DNA of 64,000 bases from assembly GCA_905182985.1 (NCBI GenBank), contig CAJJDN010000018.1, positions 663,830 to 727,829 on the forward strand, read 5' to 3'. Every line of letters begins with the position of its first letter. Position 1 is the stretch's first letter. The notes beneath the pieces are model-generated. The model did no database searches, had not been told where the DNA came from, and was given only the letters and a program-made list of their open reading frames with translations. This document shows, in pieces, positions 1 to 14,700 of the stretch. The DNA is from Paramecium sonneborni (lineage: Eukaryota; Ciliophora; Oligohymenophorea; Peniculida; Parameciidae). Made by a program: the position numbers and the translations under genes.

Positions 1-3000
1 AACATAAAATACCAGATTGCACTAGTATATCTAATAATTGTAAATAAAGTTATAACAAAAACGCAATTTGTTAAAATGGATCAATAATTTCATAGCCTGG
101 TCAATCATGCTTAAGTATTAAATAAGATTAGTAAACTTGTTAAAATATAAGCACTTAATACTCTTCTCCATTATGCTCTTAAATTAATGAATTAGATGCT
201 TAACCAATGTTATGTGCAAAAGCATAAGATGATTGTAGTTTTGATGGTGAAAAATGTGTTACTTCTATACCGAGTTCTTGTGTTTGTGATAAAAGCTTCA
301 GTAAATCATTATGTGAAAAATGTGGTTGTGATTATATGTTTTTAGGATATTGCCAATAATAAAAAGGATGGGTTCCTTAATTAAATTAGGATTGTTCAAA
401 TAAATATTATTTATGTTATGAAGTCACATAGTTTGTGACCAATAATAAAGAAAAGGTCTGTGGTCTTGTTGATTAATCATGTAAATTTACATCGAAATGT
501 GAGGATGCTACTCATTCTACATGCAGTGAATTGATAGGTTTTATAGTGTCTTAATAAGCATGCATAAGATGTACAGGTTTAGGAATGAAATACGATAAAC
601 TCACTTAAAAATGTAATCCTATAGCCTAAAATATTGATAAATGCGAAAATCTAAATAAATAAGCTTGTCTAATATTTACAAAAGATATTTCATGTTAATG
701 GAAGAAATTTTAGTCTTCAAAATGTAATTAATAGAAATATGAATATGACTGTATAGAGATAGCTAATATACAAAAAACAGATTAATTAGATTGCTCTTCT
801 TTGAATTATCATGCTTGTAATAAAGAACAATTAAATTTATGCTGGTTTAATTAAGAATCTAAATTATGTGTGAAATATAACCCTTTTAAAGGAGGCTGCG
901 ATTCACTTAAAAATGAATCAACTTGCAAGTTATCTATGGTTTAATCATGCTTTTGGGATGGTAATAAATGTTAAATTCAATTGCCTTAATCAAAATGTGA
1001 AAATTTAAACAAATTTGGATGCTTAAATCAATAGGATATACCATGTGTTTGGTCTGATAAAAATCGAACATGTTAACAACCTTAATTCCTTGAAAGTAGT
1101 AATAGTTGTACTCAATTTTTATAAAAAAATTAATAAGATTTTGTGTCTCATATGAATGGGTAAACTTGTACATAAATCAATGTTGAATCAAGTTGCATAT
1201 TAGGTTAAAATTACTTCTGTAGAGAAATTGTAGAACCAATATTTTATGATTGTCAGTCTTAAGGATTAAATAGAAAAGCATGCCTTTTAAAAACTAAAAA
1301 TTCATGTGCTTTTAAAAATAATAAGTGCATTTCAAGTTTTAATTTAAATGAAGGTTGTTAACCTTTCTTGAATAAAGCAGCCTGCTTGGAATAAAATAAT
1401 GTTTGCAAATTTAACGATTAAAAATGCTCGGATTTAAAATTTAACTCTATATATGATATTATTGATCATAAATTTGCTCCTTATTCAAAACATGCTTGCT
1501 CAGCTTTTGATAATGAAATAGGTTTGATTTATAGTACAATACAAAATAGATGTTTAGATATTGATAATTTACAAAGTAAATGGACAGAGTGTTCACTCTA
1601 AGGAATAAATAAATACACCTGCTTGAACAAAATAGAATCTTTTTGCGAATACAAAGAAAATCGTTGTTAGTATATTAATCCTTCAGATATTAAATTTTGC
1701 TTAAATACATTAAATTAATTTGCCTGCACTCAAGTGAATGGTATATTATGTAAGTTTTAAAATAATTAGTGCTAAACATTTAGTGAAACAGATGATTTTA
1801 ATTGTGCTCTATAATAATTTAGTAACTCTTAGGTTAATCCTAAATTATGTGCTGCAGATAAAAAAAATCCATGTTACTTTGATAATAAAACAAATAAGTG
1901 CGGATTAGTAATTGAAAATTAAATTACATACTAATGTGGTGGATTAAATAGAAATGCATGTATTTTTAGTTCAAAAGAACTGCTTTGCCAATTTAATGAG
2001 ATTGAAAAGCTATGTGAAAGTTCATTTGGATTGTCTAATTGCAATAATCTAGTAAATGAAAATAAATGCTTAGCTATTATTACTAAAGGTCAATATTGTT
2101 CCTTTGATAAATAAAAGGGTTGTCAATATCTTGATAAATCAGTTGATATTTTTAAATGTTAGAATTAAATTTAAACTAATCCTTATACATGCTCTCAAAG
2201 CTTAGACATTCCTTGCTTTTTTGATAAAAAATCAAAAATGTGCATAGAATATGTTTCTTTAGAAAATCTGGATAAAATTACTGATTTTTCCATATTTTAA
2301 AACTATTAACTATCCAACATTTATTCATTTAATAAAAAGACGTGTGAACAGTTTAATTAGGAAATATTTTCTAAAGACTCTTAGCCATTCACTAAAGATA
2401 TTTTAATTTTTTGGAAGGAATCTTGCATAGAAGTAGCTAGTGCTTAATTGCACTATTTAAAATGCGATTAAAATTTAAACAAAAATACTTGCATTAGTAT
2501 TAAGACCCCGTTTTAATACTGTTAATATATAAACAAAAAATGCATAAATGTTGATTTAAAGGCTTTTCAAAATATACCTTGTTAGTCTATCTAAAATATA
2601 AATTCAGGGGCAATTTGCTCTTAAACTTAGGATGTTGCCTGTTAATTTAATCCACTTCAATTTAGATGTGAAAGCGTATCTCTGAACTCTTCAAATTCGT
2701 TTAAAATAGAATGCTTAGAAAAAAAACCTGAATTGAAAGGATATAATAAGCTAGCTTGCGCTTTAAGTTAGGATAATAGTTGTATTTTTAAGGATCAATG
2801 TTATAAAATTGACAAATCAGTATTGTAATTTTGCGAAGATGCTTCTGATATATAAAAGTGTGCATTAGTTTAAAATGAAGGGTGTACCTTCAAAGATAAT
2901 AAATGTCTAAAGATCTTAACTTCAGATATTATCGTATGTGAATAAGCTATTAACAAAATAGGATGTATCAATATTTAATCAGAAGGATAGTATTGTTAAT

Positions 3001-6000
3001 ATATAGAAGATAAATGTATTTCTCGTGATTTAGTAGAGTTTAGTAAAATCTAATGTCATTAAGTTACAAATATTAATCACTACTCCTTTTGTGAATTTCC
3101 TAAAGATGAAGCATGTATATATGATTTTAAATCTAAATCATGTTAGGTTGTATCTGATATGGAAAATCTAATATGTTAAAGAGGAATAAATGAAATAGCT
3201 TGTAAAAATTAAACAAATCCAAACTTGAATTGTTTATTTGTAGATTATTGTTATGATCCAAATTATGGGATCTATAATTGCAATAGTACAAATAAAAATT
3301 TATGCTGTCGAGAAGCAGGATCAATTTAAAATTGTTTAAATTAAAATTTATATAAATGTACTTGGCAGAATAATGAATGCTCTAGTTATGAACCGATAGA
3401 GAATAAAAATTGCAGTGATGTTTAATATTCAAGCAAATTGGTTTGTATTGCGTTTGAAGATAATTTCTGTGTTTATAATTCAGTTAACCATAACTGCAAA
3501 TCTATTAATCCAACATNACATTAAATTAATTTGCCTGCACTCAAGTGAATGGTATATTATGTAAGTTTTAAAATAATTAGTGCTAAACATTTAGTGAAAC
3601 AGATGATTTTAATTGTGCTCTATAATAATTTAGTAACTCTTAGGTTAATCCTAAATTATGTGCTGCAGATAAAAAAAATCCATGTTACTTTGATAATAAA
3701 ACAAATAAGTGCGGATTAGTAATTGAAAATTAAATTACATACTAATGTGGTGGATTAAATAGAAATGCATGTATTTTTAGTTCAAAAGAACTGCTTTGCC
3801 AATTTAATGAGATTGAAAAGCTATGTGAAAGTTCATTTGGATTGTCTAATTGCAATAATCTAGTAAATGAAAATAAATGCTTAGCTATTATTACTAAAGG
3901 TCAATATTGTTCCTTTGATAAATAAAAGGGTTGTCAATATCTTGATAAATCAGTTGATATTTTTAAATGTTAGAATTAAATTTAAACTAATCCTTATACA
4001 TGCTCTCAAAGCTTAGACATTCCTTGCTTTTTTGATAAAAAATCAAAAATGTGCATAGAATATGTTTCTTTAGAAAATCTGGATAAAATTACTGATTTTT
4101 CCATATTTTAAAACTATTAACTATCCAACATTTATTCATTTAATAAAAAGACGTGTGAACAGTTTAATTAGGAAATATTTTCTAAAGACTCTTAGCCATT
4201 CACTAAAGATATTTTAATTTTTTGGAAGGAATCTTGCATAGAAGTAGCTAGTGCTTAATTGCACTATTTAAAATGCGATTAAAATTTAAACAAAAATACT
4301 TGCATTAGTATTAAGACCCCGTTTTAATACTGTTAATATATAAACAAAAAATGCATAAATGTTGATTTAAAGGCTTTTCAAAATATACCTTGTTAGTCTA
4401 TCTAAAATATAAATTCAGGGGCAATTTGCTCTTAAACTTAGGATGTTGCCTGTTAATTTAATCCACTTCAATTTAGATGTGAAAGCGTATCTCTGAACTC
4501 TTCAAATTCGTTTAAAATAGAATGCTTAGAAAAAAAACCTGAATTGAAAGGATATAATAAGCTAGCTTGCGCTTTAAGTTAGGATAATAGTTGTATTTTT
4601 AAGGATCAATGTTATAAAATTGACAAATCAGTATTGTAATTTTGCGAAGATGCTTCTGATATATAAAAGTGTGCATTAGTTTAAAATGAAGGGTGTACCT
4701 TCAAAGATAATAAATGTCTAAAGATCTTAACTTCAGATATTATCGTATGTGAATAAGCTATTAACAAAATAGGATGTATCAATATTTAATCAGAAGGATA
4801 GTATTGTTAATATATAGAAGATAAATGTATTTCTCGTGATTTAGTAGAGTTTAGTAAAATCTAATGTCATTAAGTTACAAATATTAATCACTACTCCTTT
4901 TGTGAATTTCCTAAAGATGAAGCATGTATATATGATTTTAAATCTAAATCATGTTAGGTTGTATCTGATATGGAAAATCTAATATGTTAAAGAGGAATAA
5001 ATGAAATAGCTTGTAAAAATTAAACAAATCCAAACTTGAATTGTTTATTTGTAGATTATTGTTATGATCCAAATTATGGGATCTATAATTGCAATAGTAC
5101 AAATAAAAATTTATGCTGTCGAGAAGCAGGATCAATTTAAAATTGTTTAAATTAAAATTTATATAAATGTACTTGGCAGAATAATGAATGCTCTAGTTAT
5201 GAACCGATAGAGAATAAAAATTGCAGTGATGTTTAATATTCAAGCAAATTGGTTTGTATTGCGTTTGAAGATAATTTCTGTGTTTATAATTCAGTTAACC
5301 ATAACTGCAAATCTATTAATCCAACATCTTGTGATTAATTATAATCATCCAAATAATGTAACAAAATGAGTAGTTTACCTTGCATTTGGAATAACGATGA
5401 AATGAAATGTGTTTATTTAGAAAATTGTGATTAAAAGGATCAGTAAATTTCAATTATAAGTTCAGTCTAAATGAATTGTGAAGATGTGAGTACCTATTTT
5501 GGAAGTTAAAGAGCTTGTTTGAATATAGTGAAATAAGGATAAATGTGTATCTATGAAGGTAACTAATGTCAAACTTTTAAATAAGTTGAAGGCTAAAATA
5601 ATTGCTTAGAAAACATTAATATTAATTCATGTTTATAACAAACTATAAGTGATTGTTATTGGGATTTAAAATTAATTAAAGTATAAAAGTCTCTTGATGA
5701 AAATGAATCACAAGCATATTATGGAACTTGTATAAAATTTGAAAATTATGATAAACTAGGTTGTGATTCAACACTTATTTGTGATTCAAAAGTTAGTTGT
5801 GATTAAAAACTTTGTTGTGATTCAAAACTTAGTTATACTTCTTGTTTAAAATTTGCTAAAGAAGGTGTATTTTGTATTTGGAAAGACTTAAAGTGTTAAA
5901 CTTTAGATGATGATCCATTAATCATTTATGAGACTTCAAAACTATTATTAATAAATTAGAATTCTTGTGGTTTAGTAAATAATGGAGATATTGTCAAATA

Positions 6001-7944
6001 CGATACAAATATGAAAATATGTGTAAAAGTTAATGATTTAAATTCTATATCATGTATTACTGAAGGATTAAATAAAGATGGATGTCTTAATATTAAATAG
6101 CAAAATTGTATTTGGGATTCAACAAGAAGAAAATGTAGAGAAAAGAAGCTCATTATTGATATAAAAGATGATTCATGTGAATAATAAAATTGGTCTTCTC
6201 ATTTATGTTCATAAATAAATCTAGATAAACCATGTGGATTTATAAAAGATGGTTGTAATTTTATCGATATTTAATAAGCAAGATGTACTTAAGAAGGATT
6301 GAATAAATTTGCTTGTTTGAATATATAAAAGTATCCTTGCATTTGGATTAAAAATTTAAATGATGAAAATTATCATTGTGAAGATTACATTCCTCATCTC
6401 TCCTGTAATTAAATTCCTTAAAATGTCAATTCTAAAGTCTGTTCGATGGTTAAAGAAGGTGCTTGTTATTATAATTTACAAAAATTGTAATGTGAAGTTC
6501 CTAATAAAGATGAAGCTAATTGTGAATTGATGGGATTAAATATTATTGGATGCGTTTAAATTGAAATGTGTTTTTTTGATTAAAAGTGCTAGTTATTAAA
6601 TAGAAATTATTATAAATGTGAGGATTTTCCAATAGCTAATAAATTAATTTGTAAGAATGCTATTGATTCTTGTAAATATAATGAAATTGTTTATGGATGT
6701 TCATATGCTTATGATGAACTTTGCTCAAATGATTCTTTAAGCATGATTGCATGCTAGAATTAGAAACATTGCTCATATTTAGATAATAATTGCTAATGTA
6801 AATAATACATTGATAATTATCATTGCAATTATATTACTAATATTGAAAGATGTTAAGAATAAAGCCATTGTATTTTTTTAAATAACCCTTCAAATAGTGA
6901 AATTGATATTTAATATAATCATAAATGTAGATAAAAGACATGTTAAGATTTGAAAGCAGATAAATGTGATAATAATAAAATTCTAGGAATTACTTGTTAC
7001 TGGAACAATTCTGAATAATGTTAATCAGCATCAAAATGTGAAGATATAATTCATTCTATTTTTGAATGCTCTTAATATTAATTTAATGGAAGACCTTGTT
7101 AAATGATAAATAAGAAAGGATTTTGTGAATAATTTTCATGTGAAAAATTTAGTTAGCAGCTTTGTTCTGAAAATTCATAATTTTGTAAATTTGAAGAGAG
7201 TTGTAAAACAAAATAATGTACTGATTATATTGAGGAAAATTGCATTTAAAATGATTGTAATTGGAATAAAATTGAAAGAATTTGTTAATAATAAGTTGAA
7301 TGCTCTTAAATTAAAAATGAATTTGATTGTAACCGCTATAAATACAATAAAAGAGCATGCTTTTGGGTTATATAGAATGATACAGATTTTTGTACTGAAC
7401 TTGGTTGCCGTCACCTTAATAAATTTAAATAATGTTCTGGATAACGTCTTATTTAAGAATCTTGTGTTGAGTTAAATGATTCTACTTGTTTATCATGTGA
7501 AGAAATTTTAGATAAATGCGAATGTATTTAATAATCTAAATATTGTTATTATGACATTAAACAAAATAATTGTAACTCTAGGAATTGTGAATCTTTTAGA
7601 AATTAGGAAGAATGTCCTGTTTATTTTTGTAGATATCAAGATGAGGTAACTATTATTATTCATATCTTTAGAAATGTCAAACCTAATGTTAATATATTTA
7701 TGATGAAGATTAATGTAAGAAAATCAAAGAATGCTTATGGATGGATAAAAAGAAGAAATGCTAAACTAAATGTGAGTATATCTAAGATGAATAAAAATGT
7801 AAAAAAACAAATTTATGCTTTTGGGATGATAGTAAATAAGAATGCACAGATTATTACAACTAGACTTATATTGATGTAATTACTCATGAAAATAAAGATA
7901 TTATATTAGGCATTATTAGTCTATCATGCTTCTTATGGATGTGA
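1..7944 (+). CDS. Giant Cys-rich surface-antigen-like protein, copy 1 (5' partial)
   Basis: The open frame enters the window at base 3 and stops at TGA 7942-7944. Read in code 6 it is a continuous Cys-rich repeat protein built on loosely repeated units of the type C-x-L-G-x-N-x-x-A-C-L ... C-x-W ... C. It aligns with the C-terminal part of the two genes downstream; the N-terminal part, including the signal peptide, lies outside the window. One 26-nt GTA...TAG intron is at 7646-7671, at the same place as the last intron of the other copies. The tail (ILGIISLSCFLWM) is hydrophobic and ends at the stop, as in GPI-anchor signals. The frame breaks at the N at 3517 because of a duplicated contig end; subtracting 1811 nt and the intron leaves one open frame of 2034 codons. 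Likely a cell-surface coat protein related to Paramecium surface (immobilization) antigens. The family assignment is inferred from Cys spacing and architecture, not from a search. Confidence 0.8.
873..1240 (+). repeat. Near-identical tract shared with the second giant gene, copy A
   Basis: These 368 bases match 13955-14322 with only two differences that I can see (a G/A near 894 and an A/C in an A-run near 1127). The flanking coding sequence on both sides is clearly more diverged. The abrupt borders suggest gene conversion or unequal exchange between tandem copies. Confidence 0.85.
1707..3516. repeat. Direct duplication, copy 1 (probable unmerged contig end)
   Basis: These 1810 bases recur immediately after the single N at 3517 (positions 3518-5327), and I see no difference between the copies. 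Keeping one copy makes the coding frame of the host gene continuous, so this is most simply an assembly overlap that was not collapsed. Confidence 0.9.
3517..3517. other. Assembly gap (single N)
   Basis: A lone N joins the two copies of the 1810-bp duplication. It marks a contig junction inside the first giant gene. Confidence 0.97.
3518..5327. repeat. Direct duplication, copy 2 (probable unmerged contig end)
   Basis: Second copy of 1707-3516. Beyond 5327 the coding sequence continues naturally (Cys-Asp-Gln follows the shared Asn-Pro-Thr-Ser). The offset between copies is 1811 nt, which is 2 modulo 3 and explains the apparent frameshift. Confidence 0.9.
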
Positions 7945-8702
7945 AGTTTATATTCATCAAAACAATTAAATTAATATTTTTATGTTTATTTATAAGATAA
8001 TTTAATTTAAATTAATGAGTAAACATTTTGAAAACTTAAAAAAATTAAATTATCTTTTCAAATGAAAAAATCGAAATTAAATTTCCAAATATTCCCTTAA
8101 TATAATATGAATAATTGGCTTTATTGTAGATAATTCCATTATGAAATTTTGCAAGAATTTAAGTAAATTTGCCAATTTTAATGATATAAATATTAATAAT
8201 AGTTATAAGTTTTTTCAATTATATAAATAAAATTTATAAAATATTATTTGATAAAGCAAAAAATGAAAAATTATAGTAAACTTTTTTATAAAAAAATGTT
8301 TAAGTTTAAATCTCATTTAGATATTTTGAATTGAAATCTTTAATGATATTTAATAACCGTTAATCTTTCATCCACAATAAAATTAAGAGTAAAATATTCT
8401 CTATAATAAATATGAATCTTGATTTTTGATTTCGAAAATCTATAAATTTTTTTAATTAATGATAAGAATAAAACGAAAGAGATCATAAATAGATCAGCTA
8501 TATTTTATTTTTCTTATTTACAAAAATAGGAGAATTAAACTGGATTAAAAAATGAAAAATTTGAATAACATGTATTCAACTAATGGCACAATGAAATTTT
8601 CTTCATTCTTTTAGGGTTTTATTATTTAATTAAACCATATCTTATTTTATCCTATAAATATTTATGTAGAATAAAAATAAAAAAAATATAATTATTTAAA
8701 TA
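7945..8702. other. Intergenic spacer between giant genes 1 and 2
   Basis: About 760 bases of very AT-rich DNA. I see no convincing open frame or structured RNA here. It must carry the 3' end of copy 1 and the promoter of copy 2. Confidence 0.6.
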
Positions 8703-11700
8703 ATGATTTTGTTCATCTTCTTGATTTCCCCATTATTTGGCTACCTAGTAAAATAATGTTTTATATATCCACAAGACCCAAATATTTGTATAGAACAAAC
8801 TTAAGATTATTCTTGTAAATAATTTGATTATATTAGGTGCCTTTAATCTATAATAAAAAGCTTGCATTTTCTTTAAGGATACTAATTCTGGATGTGCTTT
8901 AAACTTAAATAAAAGGGCTTGCCTACAATAATTGACAGATTAAAAAGGAAAAGAAAGTTTATGTTTAGAATTATTTTATATATTTAGGTATTTTTGATAC
9001 CAGATGTAAGAATGCTTCAAAAACTTCTTTATCTAAATTAGGTTGTTCTGAAATGTTGAGCAAATATGCTTGTATGAATGTGAAAAATAAAAAATGTCTT
9101 TGGGATTCCACTTGTTAGGAAATTACAAAAAAATAAAGTAATGATTTAGATTGTGAAAAACAATATGAAGTATCTGTTACACCTTTGGCTTGCTCGATTC
9201 TATAAAATTTGAAATGTATCATATTATTTTTAATTATTATAGGTATGAATGATGGCTTTGAAAAAGATTACTAATGTAGAACAGTAAAACAAGAAGAATA
9301 TTTTCAATTGAAATGCTCATAGTTGGGCTTAACCGAGATGGCTTGTTTATTAATAGAAACAAGTGGTGAATAATGTATTTTAAAATTTTATTTAGGTATT
9401 TATAAAAATAATATTTGCTAATCAGTTTAAAAAAATGAAATTTAAAATTGCAACTAAAAAATAAATAGGTTGGCTTGTCTTTCAATAGATAATCTTAATT
9501 TAAGATGTTTTTGGAATAATAATAAATGTGAAGATTTTAAATTATCAAACCAAGTTTTAAAAATTGTGGAAAATGTTAATATCAATGTTTGTGCTAAACT
9601 TAATGGGTCATATGAATATATAAAAGAAAAATAATAATGTGTTAGTATTAGTGAGGATAAAATTGAAAAGTTAAACTGTAACACACTTGGAGTATCAAAA
9701 AAAGTTTGTCTAGGAATTAAGTCCTAAAATTGTTCTTTTTATTAAGGTTATTGTTAGGAATTAAATGAAGAAGATCTTGAAACATATTAATGTAATATGG
9801 AATTGAATGAAATGGCATGTGCAAATCTTAAAACTCTATATCAAGATTGTTAATGGAATGGCGATTCTTGTGAGAGAATATTTATGAATTAAGATATTGA
9901 TTGTCCATTGAAATTAGAGGATGAATCTATAAAAGTAAATGGAAATGTTTGTTAAGCCATATCAAAATCAGATGTTATATGTAAATATAATTCAAAAACT
10001 AATTTATGTATTGCTAGTTCTATTAATGATTCATGTAATACTCCATTTATAAATTTATTGGGTTGTGTAAGTATCTAAAATAATAAATAATAATGTTAAT
10101 GGACTAATAATGGTTGTGTGTATGCAAATATTGAATTGGGTAAAACAACTTGTGAAAGTTTAGGACATGCAAATCCATTTTCTTGTTCTTAAGTCTATGA
10201 AAATGATTAAATAGGTTGTTATTATGATAAAAATTTACACAAATGTGTTTCAATCAAAGTTGATGAAGATGATAATTAAATTAAAACATTCTTAAATACA
10301 ATAAGTTGTAAAGATTTGTCTTTAGGAATAAATAAAGTTTTATGTGCTTCTATTACTACTGAATAAACTCCATGTAGATGGTTTTAGGAATAATGTTCAT
10401 TTGTAATTGATAAAAACATTAACAAAGTTTCTTGTTAATTTCTTGATTATGCTAATTATTAAGTATGTGCTCTAGTTTAATATGAAAAAGCTTATTGTGC
10501 TTATTCTTCATAGTTTAAAGGATGCTATGAATTTACTCAAAATGAAAATTCAAAATGTGATATTAAAGGTTTAAATTAATATGCTTGTTCATTAATTGAT
10601 TAAAATTGCTACTTTGAGAATAATGAATGTAAAAATGCTTAATTAAATTCTTAAAAATTGAAGTGCAATTCTGATTCGCCTTCAAAAAAGGTTTGTTTAT
10701 CTATAAAAACTGATGGCCAATTATGTAGATGGTCTGATAGACATCTTCGATGTACTAATGTATCTGTAAATAAAAATTAATCTTGTTTAGAATTTATAAA
10801 TGTAAATAGACATACTTGCGAAGAAGTTGAAATGGAATTTCCAGATTATGATCCCAATAATCCTAATAAGGATTTAAATAGGGGTTATTGTATATATGAT
10901 GAATAGGAAAATAAATGTAAAACTTTAGACGAAACATTTAGTTGTACAACAAAATGTTGTACAGAAGTTGGAGGAATTAATACTCATTCATGCAGCAGAT
11001 ATTCAAGCACTTAGATTGGAGATTATTGTTTTTTTAAAAATGGCAAATGCTAAGAATTAACTATCAATTTAGTAGATATAACAAATCCTAAATAAGTAGA
11101 AAATTATTATAATGAATTGAAATTACCATGTTCATCTATGACAAAGAACTCTTGTCATATGATTAGTTGGTCATTTAGAGAAAGATGTATTTATGAAGGA
11201 AAAATATGTAATAAATTTGAACAAAAATATTACCCTGATCTGTAATTACTGGTCATGGAACCTTATATTTTAAATAAATACGCATGTTTATCTGTGGAAG
11301 CAACATTATCATAAACAAATCAAGTTAAATACTTAATTTATGATGAGGAAAATAAAAGATGCAAAAAAATAAATGAATAATAATATAATAGTTGTGAAGA
11401 GGCTTAAGGAAATAGGAATGTATGTTTGGGACATACTTAAAATTTAAATTGTAAATGGAATTATGATAATTTAAAGTGTGTTACTATTTCTCAAAATGAA
11501 TTAGAAGAAATGAAAACTTGTGATCTCAGTTAAAATATAAAGGCTTGCAATGAGAATAAGTATTTAAATTGCTATTTTGATACTGATTCTGATATATGTA
11601 TAAAAGCTTCTCCAGATTTAAATTGTGGTTAATTAAAAAATATAAGTCAATTAGTATGCAAAAATTTAACAAAAGAACCTTGTCAATATGATACTAAAAC

Positions 11701-14700
11701 ATCAAGATGTAATATGGTTTAAAATCTACATAGCGAATGTGATTAATTGGGTATCAATAACAAAGCGTGTTATAAACTTTCTGAGAAAGATTGTAGGTGG
11801 AATTCATAAAGATTGGTTTGTTATCAAAATTAATAGGCAATTAGTGAATTAGGTTGTTTGGATAATTTAAATAAAAATCTTTGTTTGAAAATAACAAAAG
11901 AACCTTGTTTTTGGAATAATAATACCAGTCAATGTGAAAGATTTTTCTAAATTACTCATACATAGTTTTTGGCTTATGATTCAGACAATAAATACAATTA
12001 ATTAGCTTGTTTAGAAATAAATGAAGAAGGTTATCGTTATAAAGAAGATAAATAAAATTGTTAATAGATCGAAGAATACAATTTACCTTGTTCCGAATTA
12101 AACATGAACAAATATGCATGTCTATTTTAAACTAGAGGATCAAAATGCTATTATGAAAATGGTTAATGCAAACCTTACACATTTGATTTAACTGATTGTA
12201 ATTCTGACTTTGATATAAGTATTGAAGTATGTCTGGATATACCTAAAAAATGTTTTTTTAATATAAACAATTTAAAATGTGAAAATGCAATAATTCATTC
12301 AACTACAGGATGTTAATCTTTATTTGTATCACCATTTGATTAATTGGATGATAAATATCCAGATGGGATATCAAAACAAAAATAAAATAATAAAGAAAAG
12401 AGATATTATAACAAGTTATCTTGTTCTTCTATTAGTATGGATCTGAAGTTAGACTATGGAGATGGATAATGTTATATGGATTCTGATAATTCGTAATAAT
12501 GTAATTCATAAAAATATTGTTTTTGGAATATCGCTACATATAATTGCAATGTGTATATTTTAATAAATTCTTTTTTCGATTAGATAAATCATGTTCAAAA
12601 TAATTAAACTATTTGGGTTGATAATGATACTAAAGAATTAGAATATGTTGATGATAAAAATTTAAATTGTTTAAAATAAATAGATAGCAATGAATCCAAA
12701 AGTCAGATCTTAACCAAAAGATGCAAATTTACAAATCTGCCTTGTGATGGAAGTTTGTAGTGTTCATCATTTACAAATAAAACATTTTCCGAAATAAAAA
12801 ATATAACAGAATTATTTGAATAAATAAATAATTAAACAAAATATGATGATGAATGCGTTCAATATTGTTAACCTGAAAATTAGGATTGTGAAACAAATAA
12901 AAATTTAACGCTTACATTTGAGAACAAGAAAATAAAAATTTGTTTTTCTAAACCTTTCTATTTGAAAAAACCTTAATGTTATTTAATTTAGAATACAATT
13001 AAGAAATGTGATAATATATACTCTAAAGCAATTTGTTTGGAAATAATTGAAGAAAGATGTTATTTTGATGAAAAATAAGGAGGATGTCGATAATTAAAAG
13101 GTAATGAACATAAAGTGCCTAACTGTTTAGCAATTTGGAAAGAGTGTAATAATAGTTATTCTAAACAAGCGATTTGTTAATTATAAGAAAGAGATAAATA
13201 AAATTAATGCACAACCTATATTGAAAAAGAAAAAATATGCATAAAAAAAAATAATTCTTTATTTTAAGATAAAATTTATTATTGTTCTGATATTAAATAA
13301 GAGGATGCTTAACCAATTATATGTGCTAATGCATCAGATGAATGTAGATATGACGGCATAAAATGTACAAGTGAGATTGAAAGTGAACTTGAATGTGATA
13401 GAAGTTTTAGTGAATCTCTATGTACTAAATCTAAATGCAATTTTGAGTATTTAGGATATTGTTAATAACAAAGATTACCTCCAATTACAGATGATGAAAA
13501 GTACAAGTAATATCTTTGTTATGAAGTTAATTTATTGGATACTATAAATAAATAAGATGTATGTACTCAAGTTAATTAAGCTTGTATATTTTAAAAAAAT
13601 ATTTGCGAATATGTCACTCATTTAAAAAAATGCGAGGATCTAATTAATATTATTTCATCTTAAGTAGCATGCTTGAGATGCAAAGATTTACCAATGATTT
13701 ATAATAAAGAAGATAAAAAATGTTTAAAATTTGATCAAAATAATTAGGAAAATTAAGAATGTGAGAATTTAAATTATTTAGCTTGTAGACTTATCATTAC
13801 GACTAATTGTTTATGGAAAGATGATAAGTGTTAGAAGCTTAAAAATTCAGAGGAAACAGTAGATTGTAAGCTTTTAAATATTAATTACTGTATTAAAGAA
13901 AGAAATGATATATAAGATTTATGCTGGTTTAATTAAGTTACTTAAATTTGTGAAAAATATAACCCTTTTAAAGGAAGCTGCGATTCACTTAAAAATGAAT
14001 CAACTTGCAAGTTATCTATGGTTTAATCATGCTTTTGGGATGGTAATAAATGTTAAATTCAATTGCCTTAATCAAAATGTGAAAATTTAAACAAATTTGG
14101 ATGCTTAAATCAATAGGATATACCATGTGTTTGGTCTGATAAAAATCGAACATGTTAACAACCTTAATTCCTTGAAAGTAGTAATAGTTGTACTCAATTT
14201 TTATAAAACAATTAATAAGATTTTGTGTCTCATATGAATGGGTAAACTTGTACATAAATCAATGTTGAATCAAGTTGCATATTAGGTTAAAATTACTTCT
14301 GTAGAGAAATTGTAGAACCAATTGAATATAAATGCGAAACATAAGGTTTAAATAAATAGGCTTGCTTAATGAAAACTAGTAATTTTTGCGTTTTTCAAGA
14401 TAATAAGTGCAAGACTCTTTTAATTAATGATGATGGTGAAGGCTGTAAGAATAATTTAAACAAATTGGCCTGTTTAAATTAAAAGGAAAAGTGTTAATAT
14501 AAGAATAATAAATGTGAATCTTTTAAGGTCACAACTTATAATGACTTATTTCCATCAGATGATACATAATATTCCAACTAATTATGTAAATCCTTAGATT
14601 CTACTATGACATATAGTTTAATATATTCTTAATAACAAAATAGATGTATGGAAGTAATAGAACGTACTATTACTAATTGTGGAACTTAAGGGATCAATAA

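Noticed and set aside
1707..5327. A true tandem repeat expansion within the antigen gene
   Set aside because: The copies look identical, abut a single N, and their offset breaks the frame, whereas removing one copy restores it. An assembly artefact is simpler.
7125..7475. 116-codon + strand frame inside giant copy 1
   Set aside because: It lies in a different frame from the Cys-rich protein and lacks Cys periodicity; the code 6 frame is continuous here.
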